A stretch of DNA of 49,293 bases from positions 1 through 49,293 of the forward strand of contig DJPR01000041.1 in NCBI GenBank assembly GCA_002438605.1, given 5' to 3'. The stretch comes from Ruminococcus sp. UBA6407. Lineage in GTDB: Bacteria; Bacillota; Clostridia; Oscillospirales; Ruminococcaceae. The first letter of the stretch is position 1. Each line of letters opens with the position of its first letter. A program made the translations under genes and the position numbers. Shown here in pieces: positions 32,838 through 40,360 of this stretch. A model generated the notes under the pieces. The model saw only the letters and a program-made list of their open reading frames with translations, ran no database searches and was not told the origin of the DNA.

Positions 32838-34418
32838 ATGATACAGACAGGAAAAATCACAGCATTATATGCGAGATTTTCTCATGATGAAGGCAATTCG
32901 GGGCATGACAGCAATAGCATTGCCAATCAGAAAGAACTTCTTGCAGAATATGCAAATACACATGGCTTTATAAACCATCAGTTTTACACAGACGATGGCT
33001 ATTCCGGTACGAACTTTGAAAGACCAGCATTTCAAAAAATGATGACAGATGTTGAGAATGGTCTGATTGGTACAATTATCGTTAAGGATATGTCACGTTT
33101 GGGAAGAAATTATCTGATGGTGGGACAGTATACAGAGATTATTTTTCCGGAATACAATGTTCGATTTGTGGCAATTAGCGATAATGTGGATTCCGCAGAG
33201 GGACTAAGTGACCTTATACCGTTCAGCAATCTTATCAACGAATGGTATGCAAAGGATATTTCCAAGAAAATGAGGGCGATGATTACTCAAAAGGGCAACT
33301 CTGGCAGACGACTTTGCAGCAGAGCAATCTACGGGTATATGAAATCACCTGAAGACAAAGAAAAATGGATAATAGACGAGTATGCTGCTTCTGTTGTTAG
33401 GCGAATTTATGAGCTTTATATAAGCGGAAATGGTGTGTCAAGAATAGCAAACATTCTTCGGGATGAAAAAATCCAGCGACCGTTTGTCTACCTTTATCAA
33501 AAAGAATCTGATACGCCATATGAATGGACAGGTGCAACTATAACCGTGATTATTACAAATCGTGAATATTGCGGTGACACAGTGAATTTCAAGACACATA
33601 AGCCTTCTTATAAAAGCAAGAAAATCATAAAAAATCCGCCGGAACTGCAACGTGTTTTTTTAGATACTCACCCAGCTATCATTGACAGAGTGATATTTGA
33701 AAAGGCACAAAACCGATATGCTAAAAGATGCAGAAAAAAGAGAAGTAAAACAAAAGATACGCTTTTCACTGGATATGTATACTGCAAAGATTGCAAATCC
33801 AGATTTCATGTATTTAGGCATAAAGCTCGTGGCAACATGATTGTAAGTTATGAGTGTTCTGGTTATAGAAAGCAGCAAAAAAAATGCACATATCATCGTA
33901 TTGATGAAGATGCACTAAAGCAATGTGTATTACAGAAAATCAAACTTATGTGGTACGAAGCCAAAAGTGATATTCGGTCATTTAAAGCCAAAGTAAGAAA
34001 AAGGCTGAATGCCGATGAAACAGCATCCAGAAGCAAAATCCAATCAGAAATAGGTGCTGCACAAACTCGAATTGCTGAGATTGATAAGTATGTACAGGGT
34101 TTGTTTGAAGCAAAGGTTCGTAATGAAATTGATTCAGATATTTTCGGAAGTTTATCAAAAACATACACCGAAGAAAAGGCTGAACTGAATGCAAAAATTG
34201 CAGACCTGATTTTACAGGAAAATAGTGCAAAAGATGCATATCAGAAAATCAATAGATTGTATGAAGCAATTGAAAAATACGACAGCATTACAGAGCTTAC
34301 TCCCGAAGTTTTATCTGATTTTGTTGACCGTATTGAAGTTGGCGAACATTTGAAAGGCACAAAGGAACAGAAAATTGACGTGTTTTTTGTAGGCGTTGGG
34401 CTTATGGACACGTTATGA
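32838..34418 (+). CDS. Large serine recombinase 2 at the right end of the element (probable integrase)
   Basis: This 526-residue protein has the same layout as recombinase 1: catalytic Ser15 in YARFS, VKDMSRLGRNY, a recombinase domain (~170-285), a zinc ribbon (CKDCKSRFHVF and a later CTYH), a coiled coil and a DUF4368-like end. It is the last element gene before the chromosomal repeats and tRNA operon, which makes it the best candidate for the integrase. The ribosome site is GAGAGG. Confidence 0.9.
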   Translation: MIQTGKITALYARFSHDEGNSGHDSNSIANQKELLAEYANTHGFINHQFYTDDGYSGTNFERPAFQKMMTDVENGLIGTIIVKDMSRLGRNYLMVGQYTEIIFPEYNVRFVAISDNVDSAEGLSDLIPFSNLINEWYAKDISKKMRAMITQKGNSGRRLCSRAIYGYMKSPEDKEKWIIDEYAASVVRRIYELYISGNGVSRIANILRDEKIQRPFVYLYQKESDTPYEWTGATITVIITNREYCGDTVNFKTHKPSYKSKKIIKNPPELQRVFLDTHPAIIDRVIFEKAQNRYAKRCRKKRSKTKDTLFTGYVYCKDCKSRFHVFRHKARGNMIVSYECSGYRKQQKKCTYHRIDEDALKQCVLQKIKLMWYEAKSDIRSFKAKVRKRLNADETASRSKIQSEIGAAQTRIAEIDKYVQGLFEAKVRNEIDSDIFGSLSKTYTEEKAELNAKIADLILQENSAKDAYQKINRLYEAIEKYDSITELTPEVLSDFVDRIEVGEHLKGTKEQKIDVFFVGVGLMDTL

Positions 34419-34448
34419 AATCGTGTTCCCCATGCGAATTACAACTAT

Positions 34449-34477
34449 GGGCAGTTAAAAACTGCTCATACTTTTTT
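34449..34477 (+). terminator. Terminator after recombinase 2
   Basis: GGGCAGTT and AACTGCTC flank a short A loop, with a T-run a few bases later. Confidence 0.65.
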
Positions 34478-34522
34478 GGTATCATTTTTGTTTTTGCAGC
34501 ATATAATGAATTGTAAATTAAA

Positions 34523-34700
34523 TTGAGGTAACCTCACAAAGTCCATTTGACAGCTTTGTACAAAATCTGATGACTAATTTTCCGTCATATCACACAGTAA
34601 TCCCTTGAAATATGCCAGTATTCCTTCATAGTTTCTATGAAATCTGACGAAAAATCAGTTGGAAGATCTGCCGTACAATCTTTGTACGGTGTTGTCTTGA
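34523..34700. repeat. MITE-like chromosomal repeat, long degenerate copy
   Basis: The ends (GAGGTAACCTCACAAAG and CTTTGTACGGTGTTGTCTT) resemble the AAGGCAATACCGCACAAAG family. The inside shares ATGCCAGTATTCCTTC with the copy at 48861-48959. Confidence 0.55.
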
Positions 34701-34731
34701 ATATTTTTTTCAAAAAAATTTATAAAAGGGG

Positions 34732-34760
34732 TTGACAAATAAAATTCATTGTGATATAAT
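34732..34760 (+). promoter_or_regulatory. Promoter of the tRNA operon
   Basis: Consensus TTGACA, 17 bp, and an extended TATAAT lie about 58 bp before the first tRNA. Confidence 0.9.
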
Positions 34761-34818
34761 AATTAAGTCGTCAGGGACGGTTACCTGAAAGGTTCAAACC
34801 TGAATTCGACTGATGAAT

Positions 34819-34894
34819 GGGAGCTTAGCTCAGCTGGGAGAGCATCTGCCTTACAAGCAGAGGGTCACAGGTTCGAGCCCTGTAGTTCCCACCA
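34819..34894 (+). tRNA. tRNA-Val (TAC)
   Basis: A complete cloverleaf with 7-bp acceptor stem GGGAGCT/AGTTCCC, anticodon stem TCTGC/GCAGA, loop CTTACAA, T-loop GTTCGAGCC and encoded CCA. Confidence 0.95.
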
Positions 34895-34899
34895 TCATT

Positions 34900-34976
34900 G
34901 GCCTGGTAGTTCAGTTGGTTAGAACGCTAGCCTGTCACGCTAGAGGTCGTGGGTTCGAGCCCCATTCAGGTCGCCA
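34900..34976 (+). tRNA. tRNA-Asp (GTC)
   Basis: Cloverleaf with anticodon stem CTAGC/GCTAG, loop CTGTCAC (anticodon GTC), T-loop GTTCGAGCC and encoded CCA. Confidence 0.95.
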
Positions 34977-34978
34977 TT

Positions 34979-35054
34979 GCGGATTTAGCTCATCTGGTAG
35001 AGCGCCACCTTGCCAAGGTGGAGGTAGCGAGTTCGAGCCTCGTAATCCGCTCCA
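34979..35054 (+). tRNA. tRNA-Gly (GCC)
   Basis: Acceptor GCGGATT/AATCCGC, anticodon stem CCACC/GGTGG with loop TTGCCAA (anticodon GCC), and encoded CCA. Confidence 0.95.
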
Positions 35055-35058
35055 ATAC

Positions 35059-35132
35059 GGCGCTATAGCCAAGTGGTAAGGCATGGGTCTGCAACACCCT
35101 GATCCCCAGTTCAAATCTGGGTGGCGCCTCCA
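35059..35132 (+). tRNA. tRNA-Cys (GCA)
   Basis: Acceptor GGCGCTA/TGGCGCC, anticodon loop CTGCAAC (anticodon GCA), T-loop GTTCAAATC and encoded CCA. Confidence 0.95.
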
Positions 35133-35137
35133 ATAAT

Positions 35138-35181
35138 ATTGCATAAAGCCCATAAGTATACACTTATGGGCTTTATGCAAT
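35138..35181 (+). terminator. Terminator of the tRNA operon
   Basis: A perfect 20-bp stem (ATTGCATAAAGCCCATAAGT and its complement) with a 4-nt loop. The T-tract is weak. Confidence 0.75.
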
Positions 35182-35316
35182 TTATCTATGCACATAAACA
35201 GCATTCTCACAAAGCCATTCAGATGTTCTAGTATTTATTTGATTATGAAACGTAAATCGTTTGGCGACAATTTGCTTTTTGTGGGAGTGCTTTTTTATAC
35301 TTATTAATTATACTAT

Positions 35317-35446
35317 AGGCAATACCGCACAAAGATTTTGCGTCAGAAACGCAGGTATATTTTTCTCAGAATGGGTTTTAGAGGTATCCTAATAATATGA
35401 CGGAAAATTTGTAAGTTTATGATGTGCTTTGTGTGGTGTTGCCTTA
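35317..35446. repeat. MITE-like chromosomal repeat
   Basis: It begins AGGCAATACCGCACAAAG and ends GTGCTTTGTGTGGTGTTGCC, with GTAAGTTTATGA near the right end, shared with the copy at 37589. It overlaps no gene. The remainder of 35182-35453 is AT-rich with no gene seen. Confidence 0.7.
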
Positions 35447-35453
35447 AATATTT

Positions 35454-37361
35454 TCAATTATTTCCATAGGTAAGCAGATTGCAATTATAATAATACCAAT
35501 GATCATCTTCGTTATCTACAGAAAAAAGTTCGCCATCGTAAGCCATAAAATTATCCCAAACAGTAGCGGAACAATTCCATGCATTCAAAAAGTACATTTT
35601 CTTACCCAAAGTATTCGTTGCAGTGTCCATATAAACCTTGTTGCCATATACCATGGCATTCTGTCCCCAGTTTTCTACAACATTATTTTGTTCAAACGCA
35701 CGCTGAATTGCCGTACAGCCATTTCTGTAACCAACATTATTTATGATGACACAGTCATTTCCTTTAATATTAATAAAGCTTTTTGCAGAATTTGCACCGC
35801 TCATTCCTGTTCCGTCAAATGTACAGTTTTCCACAGTTGTCCCGATTGTATACTCTTTAATATCAACATGTTCAGCGGCAACATTTGGACCCAGTTTGCA
35901 GTTTCTTATGGTATTATAATGACATTCATAGCCGTATCCTGTAGTACTTTTTGCACTGCCGACATAAACGGCCTCACCATATCCGGGGGAAACAACACCT
36001 GTGTCATGAACATAACAGCTTTCTGCAAGGCAATAGGAACTGTTATCTCTGAAATGAATGCCCTCAGAACCAATATTATAGACTTCACAGTTCGTGATTT
36101 TTGTATGGTTAGAGTTGTCAAGCATAATACCTTTCTGTGCATTCGTGACTTTTAAATCTCTGATTTCCCACCAATCTCCAAGTATTGTCAAGGCTATCTT
36201 TGATGAAGTGGTTGAACCTGATATAATTGCAGGCTTTTCAGGATTATCAGAACGAATGATAATTGGATTTTCTTCTGTTCCATCCGCCGAACCGGTAAAC
36301 ATATATCCCTTTGGCGTAGCACCACTATAAACATATTCACCCTCGGCAAGTATGATTTCATCCCCTGCTTTTGCACTTTCAAGGGCATTTTTCAGTTCTT
36401 CTGTATTTTCAACATAAACCTTTTTCGTTAAAGTTTCTTCTGAAATTAATTTCTGTTTTATCGCACATAGGTCAAACACATTGAGAATATTGTCCTCACA
36501 TAAATCAGCAGCTTTCCAGTCTGCAAGTTTTACATCAGAGACATTGAGAAACCATTTTTGTAAGGTGACAACATCTGCAACATTAAATAAACCATCTGCA
36601 TTAATATCTCCGCTGACAGAATTATTTTCTGTAACTTTGGTTATATTCAGATTTTCATCAACTTTATAATTTTCTGATGATTTTATTTCTTTTGACAATT
36701 CTAAATGCCATGGTATACCCTGTGAAATTGTAATCCTGACATTCCCTGCTGAAACAGCCTCATAAACATAAACAGCATTGCTCGGACTTCCGGGTGGAAT
36801 CGGTTCTTCAGTTTCATCGATTGAATATTTTTTAATTTCCTTGATTTCAGCAGAGCCTGTCTGTTCCATTATAACTTTTACACCTGCACTGTAATTAATT
36901 TCATCACAATAAACCAGATATTTTCCATGTGTGGATACAGTGCCATTTTTTGCAATGAATTTTTCGTATTCATCTACTGTTTTCGGAAGCCAGTCAAAAT
37001 TTTCAGAATCAGCTTCTACTGTAATATTAATTGATTTTGAATACAAATTATTGTTAACAGTTATTGTTGCATCACCCTCGCTTATACCTTCAATGTCCCA
37101 GCCATTATCAGCTGAACCTGATACAACTTTTACAATCGATGAATCGCTTGTAAAACAGGTGGCTTGAAATGTAGAACCGGTATCCCATTCTGCATTAATA
37201 TGAGTTGTTTCTCCAACTTTAATAACATCTTTGTCAAGTGAAATATCTTTAATCTGTGCAATTATGGTCAAAGCTGAAACATCATTACAGAAGTATGAAC
37301 CGGCATTGAATGTAAATAATGATGTCAATGCCAATGAAAATGCGATTATTTGTTTTTTCAT
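35454..37361 (-). CDS. Secreted dockerin-bearing beta-helix protein (pectate-lyase-like)
   Basis: The 635-residue protein has a signal peptide (~1-33), an Ig-like module (~35-115, TVNNNLYSKSINITVEA), a middle region, a type I dockerin (~248-305, GDINADGLFNVADVVTLQKW and a second CEDNILNVFDLCAIKQ repeat) and a right-handed parallel beta-helix (~320-635) with NCxVYNIGSEGIHF-type coils as in polysaccharide lyases. The dockerin would dock it to a cohesin of a cellulosome. Its place in the middle, not at the end, is unusual. The start at ATG 37361 (GGAGG) is used, not the frame's upstream start. The substrate cannot be stated; pectin-like polymers are likely. Confidence 0.8.
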   Translation of the reverse strand: MKKQIIAFSLALTSLFTFNAGSYFCNDVSALTIIAQIKDISLDKDVIKVGETTHINAEWDTGSTFQATCFTSDSSIVKVVSGSADNGWDIEGISEGDATITVNNNLYSKSINITVEADSENFDWLPKTVDEYEKFIAKNGTVSTHGKYLVYCDEINYSAGVKVIMEQTGSAEIKEIKKYSIDETEEPIPPGSPSNAVYVYEAVSAGNVRITISQGIPWHLELSKEIKSSENYKVDENLNITKVTENNSVSGDINADGLFNVADVVTLQKWFLNVSDVKLADWKAADLCEDNILNVFDLCAIKQKLISEETLTKKVYVENTEELKNALESAKAGDEIILAEGEYVYSGATPKGYMFTGSADGTEENPIIIRSDNPEKPAIISGSTTSSKIALTILGDWWEIRDLKVTNAQKGIMLDNSNHTKITNCEVYNIGSEGIHFRDNSSYCLAESCYVHDTGVVSPGYGEAVYVGSAKSTTGYGYECHYNTIRNCKLGPNVAAEHVDIKEYTIGTTVENCTFDGTGMSGANSAKSFINIKGNDCVIINNVGYRNGCTAIQRAFEQNNVVENWGQNAMVYGNKVYMDTATNTLGKKMYFLNAWNCSATVWDNFMAYDGELFSVDNEDDHWYYYNCNLLTYGNN

Positions 37362-37403
37362 AATGATACCTCCATTTTTATTGATAAACTTATGCACAAT
37401 GTG

Positions 37404-37432
37404 AGTATATCATTTTACATGGAAAAAAGCAA
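37404..37432 (-). promoter_or_regulatory. Promoter of the dockerin/beta-helix gene
   Basis: Minus strand: TTGCTT (37432-37427), 17 bp, TATACT (37409-37404). Confidence 0.6.
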
Positions 37433-37588
37433 GGGGAATAACAAAACCTGCAAAAAAATTGTGATATATATTAATATTAATTTTTATATTTTGTATACAT
37501 TGCTAACTTGAAATATAAACTTGAAGTTCCTATCTGTATATTTTAATATAAGCAAACCATAGTCTTACTATAGGACTTTAATTATTTT

Positions 37589-37661
37589 TAAGGCAATACC
37601 GCACAAAGCACGTCATAAACTTACAAAGTCTTTTGACCTGCTTTGTGCGGTATTGCATTAA
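37589..37661. repeat. MITE-like chromosomal repeat, near-perfect palindrome
   Basis: AAGGCAATACCGCACAAAGC at the left is mirrored by GCTTTGTGCGGTATTGC at the right. This is the best-kept terminal inverted repeat of the family. The other intergenic bases (37433-37588) are AT-rich with no gene seen. Confidence 0.8.
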
Positions 37662-37704
37662 GTCAAAATAATAATGAAAAATTTTTCATAAACAATAAAA
37701 ATAC

Positions 37705-37733
37705 TAGACAAATTATTTAAACAGTGATATAAT
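37705..37733 (+). promoter_or_regulatory. Promoter of the tandem-repeat protein gene
   Basis: TAGACA and an extended TATAAT lie 17 bp apart. Confidence 0.7.
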
Positions 37734-37765
37734 AAATACAGATTGAATAAAACGAGGTGATTTAG

Positions 37766-38455
37766 ATGGGTTTAAGCTCACTTTTTAAATTTGGCGGAAA
37801 ATATTTTGATAAAAATATACAACCTAAATGTGATTATTGTCAATTCGGTAAACGTGCAAAGGACGGAGATAAAGTTTTGTGTGAAAAAAGAGGTCTTGTA
37901 GATGCTTCATTTTCATGCGGTAAATTTACATACTCTCCATTAAAAAGAATACCTGTAAAACAGCTTAAGTTTGTCGGAAGTCTTGCCGATGATGAAATTT
38001 ATGTTGAAACTAAAGATGATAAAGCAGAGAAAGAGGCGGCTGAAGCAGAGGCTAAAGGGATAAAAACTCCTGATAAGAAGGAAAATAAAAATGCTGATGC
38101 AAATGTAAAATTAGAAAAGACACAAACTGTTCAGCAGAATAACGTGCAGCCGATTGAGCCGCAGGCAGTTCAGCAGAATAATATGCAGTCAATTGAGCCG
38201 CAGAATGTTCAGCAGAATAATATGCAGTCAATTGAGCCGCAGACAGTTCAGCAGAATAATATGCAGTCAATTGAGCCACAGGCAGTCCAGCCTGACAATA
38301 TGCAGTCAGTACAATCAATTAACAATGCTGAAAATGCTTCAAATTCTGAAAGTGATTTGAAATCAGATGCAGATGAAGATGAGCAAAATGATGAAGTTCT
38401 TATGCAGGATATAAGCAAAGCACAGGAATTCTTAAATAATATGCCAATCAAATAA
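37766..38455 (+). CDS. Cys-motif protein with 13-residue tandem repeats
   Basis: The 229-residue protein has an N-terminal part (~20-60) with CDYCQFG, a later CEKRG and FSCGKF that fit a zinc site in a small conserved Firmicutes family. Residues ~122-180 are four to five tandem copies of VQQNNMQSIEPQ plus one variable residue. The C-terminus is acidic (DADEDEQND). There is no signal peptide. The repeats look like a flexible spacer. Function is unknown. Confidence 0.7.
   Translation: MGLSSLFKFGGKYFDKNIQPKCDYCQFGKRAKDGDKVLCEKRGLVDASFSCGKFTYSPLKRIPVKQLKFVGSLADDEIYVETKDDKAEKEAAEAEAKGIKTPDKKENKNADANVKLEKTQTVQQNNVQPIEPQAVQQNNMQSIEPQNVQQNNMQSIEPQTVQQNNMQSIEPQAVQPDNMQSVQSINNAENASNSESDLKSDADEDEQNDEVLMQDISKAQEFLNNMPIK
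38129..38310 (+). repeat. 39-bp tandem repeats inside the gene at 37766
   Basis: Units start at 38129, 38168, 38207 and 38246, with a diverged fifth at 38285. Units 2-4 are almost identical at the DNA level, which suggests recent expansion. Confidence 0.85.
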
Positions 38456-38477
38456 TTACAGTACAATACTATGTACA

Positions 38478-38516
38478 AAAAACTCTGTCATGTTTTTATA
38501 ATTTGACAGAGTTTTT
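38478..38516 (+). terminator. Terminator of the tandem-repeat protein gene
   Basis: AAAAACTCTGTCA pairs with TGACAGAGTTTTT and ends in T. Downstream to 38693 only a degenerate MITE-like remnant (~38615-38655) is seen. Confidence 0.8.
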
Positions 38517-38693
38517 CCATATTTTTTATTTAATTATGCGGAATATATTTTATTTGTACTGCAATAATATTATCAGGACATTGTTGAAGTGAATTATAGA
38601 CAATAATCAGAGTCAACGCATTATATCAGCTGCTCTGTGTTGTGCTGCCCTAAAGCTTTGTCCTGAATTTTTGTGCTGAAAGAGGTGTTCTCT

Positions 38694-38909
38694 ATGTGGG
38701 ACAAGCTTGCACTTATTCTGCTTATAATTGGTGGAATTAACTGGGGTTTGGTAGGAATCTTCCAGCTTGATATTATTGCATGGCTGTTTGGCGGTGCAGG
38801 AGCATTAATAAGCAGAGTGCTTTATATTTTAGTTGCTATTTCAGCCGTTTGGTGTATTTCACTGTTGTTTAAGGACAACGGTCGTGAAGCAGTAACTACA
38901 GTCGATTAA
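38694..38909 (+). CDS. DUF378 family small membrane protein
   Basis: A 71-residue protein with two membrane helices and the WDKLALILLIIGGINWGLVG start and FGGAGALISRVLYILV middle that define DUF378. The function of the family is unknown. ATG 38694 follows AAAGAGGTG; an in-frame upstream start at 38673 has none. Confidence 0.85.
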   Translation: MWDKLALILLIIGGINWGLVGIFQLDIIAWLFGGAGALISRVLYILVAISAVWCISLLFKDNGREAVTTVD

Positions 38910-38994
38910 GAAACTGCTGAAAGCTTTAAAATAAATCAGTTTCTAAGACTTTGATGCATAAAAATAAGATGCCGTTTTTTATGCAGAAAACAAA

Positions 38995-39018
38995 AACAGG
39001 GAGGTAATCCTCCCTGTT
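38995..39018 (-). terminator. Terminator of the rpsF-ssb-rpsR operon
   Basis: AACAGGGAGG pairs with CCTCCCTGTT around a 4-nt loop. On the minus strand it is followed by TTTGTTTTC. Confidence 0.8.
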
Positions 39019-39028
39019 AATTTTTATA

Positions 39029-39271
39029 TTACTCGCTTACATATGGAAGTAAAGCGATATATCTTGCTCTCTTAATAGCAGCAGTGAGTTCACGCTGGTG
39101 ATAAGCACAAGTACCGGTTACACGTCTTGGTAAAATCTTAGCTCTGTCAGTCATACACTTTCTGAGCTTAGCAAGATCCTTGTAATCAATCTTTTCAACT
39201 CTGTCTGCACAGAACATGCAAACCTTTTTGCGTGGTCTTTTTGCAGCACGAGGATTTCTTTCTCTTTCCAT
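39029..39271 (-). CDS. rpsR: 30S ribosomal protein S18
   Basis: An 80-residue S18 of normal size: an Arg/Lys-rich N-terminus, [16 protein letters not shown], then [33 protein letters not shown]18 binds S6 on the platform of the small subunit. The Cys-containing (zinc-type) form is used. It is the third gene of the rpsF-ssb-rpsR operon, 28 nt after ssb. Ribosome site GGAGG. Confidence 0.98.
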   Translation of the reverse strand: MERERNPRAAKRPRKKVCMFCADRVEKIDYKDLAKLRKCMTDRAKILPRRVTGTCAYHQRELTAAIKRARYIALLPYVSE

Positions 39272-39299
39272 GACACAACCTCCTTATAAAATATAAAGT

Positions 39300-39797
39300 T
39301 TAGAATGGTACGTCACCATCGCCGATAATTTCCTCAAAATCGCCGAGATCTCCAAATGAGAGATTCTCATTATTATTAGCAGGCTGAGCTGCAGCAGGAG
39401 CCTGTTGAGCCGGTGTCTGATAATTATAATTATTTTGTGGTGCAGAATAAGATGAACTGCCTTGTGATTCAGCTTTTGAACCTGTAAATTCTACATTATC
39501 AACAAAAACATCTGTTGTATAATGAGTTACATCAGGATGATTTCTATCCGCATAACTGCCGGTTCTAAGAGTGCCTTCAACGCAAATCATGCTTCCTTTT
39601 CTGAAATAACGTGATACAAATTCAGCAGTTTGACGCCAAGCAGTACATGAAATAAAATCCGCCTGTCTTTCTCCTGTATTTTTATCTGCAAATCTTCTGT
39701 TTACAGCAACAGTAAAACGACAAGAAGCAATTCCGCTTGTAGTCTGCCTTAATTCAGGGTCAGCGGTAAGTCTGCCCATAAGAATAACTTTATTCAT
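39300..39797 (-). CDS. ssb: Single-stranded DNA-binding protein, chromosomal
   Basis: The 165-residue SSB has an OB fold at ~1-110 (MNKVILMGRLTADPELRQT, FISCTAWRQTAEFV), a linker rich in Gln, Ala, Asn and Pro, and the acidic tip GDGDVPF that recruits partner proteins. It lies between rpsF and rpsR, the standard Firmicutes arrangement. It is the housekeeping SSB, distinct from the shorter element SSB at 20841-21233. Confidence 0.97.
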   Translation of the reverse strand: MNKVILMGRLTADPELRQTTSGIASCRFTVAVNRRFADKNTGERQADFISCTAWRQTAEFVSRYFRKGSMICVEGTLRTGSYADRNHPDVTHYTTDVFVDNVEFTGSKAESQGSSSYSAPQNNYNYQTPAQQAPAAAQPANNNENLSFGDLGDFEEIIGDGDVPF

Positions 39798-39829
39798 CTG
39801 ACCTACTCCTTAATTCATTGGAAAATTCA

Positions 39830-40123
39830 TTAGCAAACAGTTACGAGTGAACGAAGAACGCCGTCTGTAATGTTGAAACGTCTTGAAAGTTCAGCAGGAT
39901 AATCCGGCTTTGATTCAAATGTATAGATTACATAGTAACCCTCTGTTTCATCATTGATTGGGTATGCGAGCTTACGCTTGCCCCAGTCCTCATTGATTTC
40001 TAAAGCTTCGGCGTGCTTTTCGATTGTAGCCTTGAATTTTTCGAGAAGAGCCTTGAGTGCTTCCTCACCGTTTTTAAGGCTGTAAACAACCATAACCTCA
40101 TATTTAGCAGATACCTTTGCCAT
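39830..40123 (-). CDS. rpsF: 30S ribosomal protein S6
   Basis: A 97-residue S6: YEVMVVYSLKNGEEALKALLEKF, then WGKRKLAYPINDETEGYYVIYTF and RRFNITDGVLRSLV. The start at ATG 40123 has AAGGAGGTG; the frame runs upstream without meaning. It heads the operon. Confidence 0.97.
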   Translation of the reverse strand: MAKVSAKYEVMVVYSLKNGEEALKALLEKFKATIEKHAEALEINEDWGKRKLAYPINDETEGYYVIYTFESKPDYPAELSRRFNITDGVLRSLVTVC

Positions 40124-40183
40124 TTCAAATACACCTCCTTCTGGATTTCGCTCATATCCTACTATGAGCAAGGATACTAATAT

Positions 40184-40212
40184 ATTATACAAGCTTTTAC
40201 AAACTTTGTCAA
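40184..40212 (-). promoter_or_regulatory. Promoter of the rpsF operon
   Basis: Minus strand: TTGACA (40212-40207), 17 bp, TATAAT (40189-40184). The ~60-nt leader can form a small hairpin (TATCC with GGATA), which might be the target of S6-S18 feedback, but this is unproven. Confidence 0.9.
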
Positions 40213-40242
40213 GATGTTTTTTTGATTTTTTCAGTGAATTTT

Positions 40243-40314
40243 TTAAGGCAACACCGCATAAAGATTGTCGCATAACCCGACAATGAAAAATTACATATTG
40301 AGGTGTTGCATTAA
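40243..40314. repeat. MITE-like chromosomal repeat
   Basis: It begins TTAAGGCAACACCGCATAAAG and ends GAGGTGTTGCATTAA in the gap between metG and rpsF. Confidence 0.7.
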
Positions 40315-40322
40315 TAATATTC

Positions 40323-40352
40323 CGGCGGGTAAATCCAAATTTATCCGCCGGT
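40323..40352 (-). terminator. Hairpin downstream of metG
   Basis: CCGGCGG-TAAA pairs with TTTA-CCGCCGG, placed right after the metG stop. The T-tract is poor on either strand. Confidence 0.55.
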
Positions 40353-40360
40353 TTAAGAAT

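Larger units (their letters stand above)
1..34480. mobile_element. Integrated conjugative/mobilizable element (right part; left end outside window)
   Basis: Relaxase, MobC-like proteins, an oriT-like hairpin region, ParA/ParB, an element-type SSB, TraX, a methylase-helicase polyvalent protein and two large serine recombinases lie together, ending at 34418. Housekeeping genes and the MITE-like repeats begin right after. Codon use differs from the flank: CAA for Gln is common here, CAG in the chromosomal genes. No type IV secretion genes (VirB4, VirB6, VirD4) are visible, so they probably lie left of position 1. The right limit between 34418 and about 34520 is inferred; no duplicated attachment core could be identified. 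Confidence 0.85.

Noticed and set aside
34819..35132. tRNA genes as the integration site of the element
   Set aside because: The element ends at least 300 bp before the first tRNA, the tRNAs are complete, and large serine recombinases do not usually use tRNA 3' ends.
34813..35210. Open frames across the tRNA cluster on both strands
   Set aside because: They are translations of tRNA genes, a common artefact.
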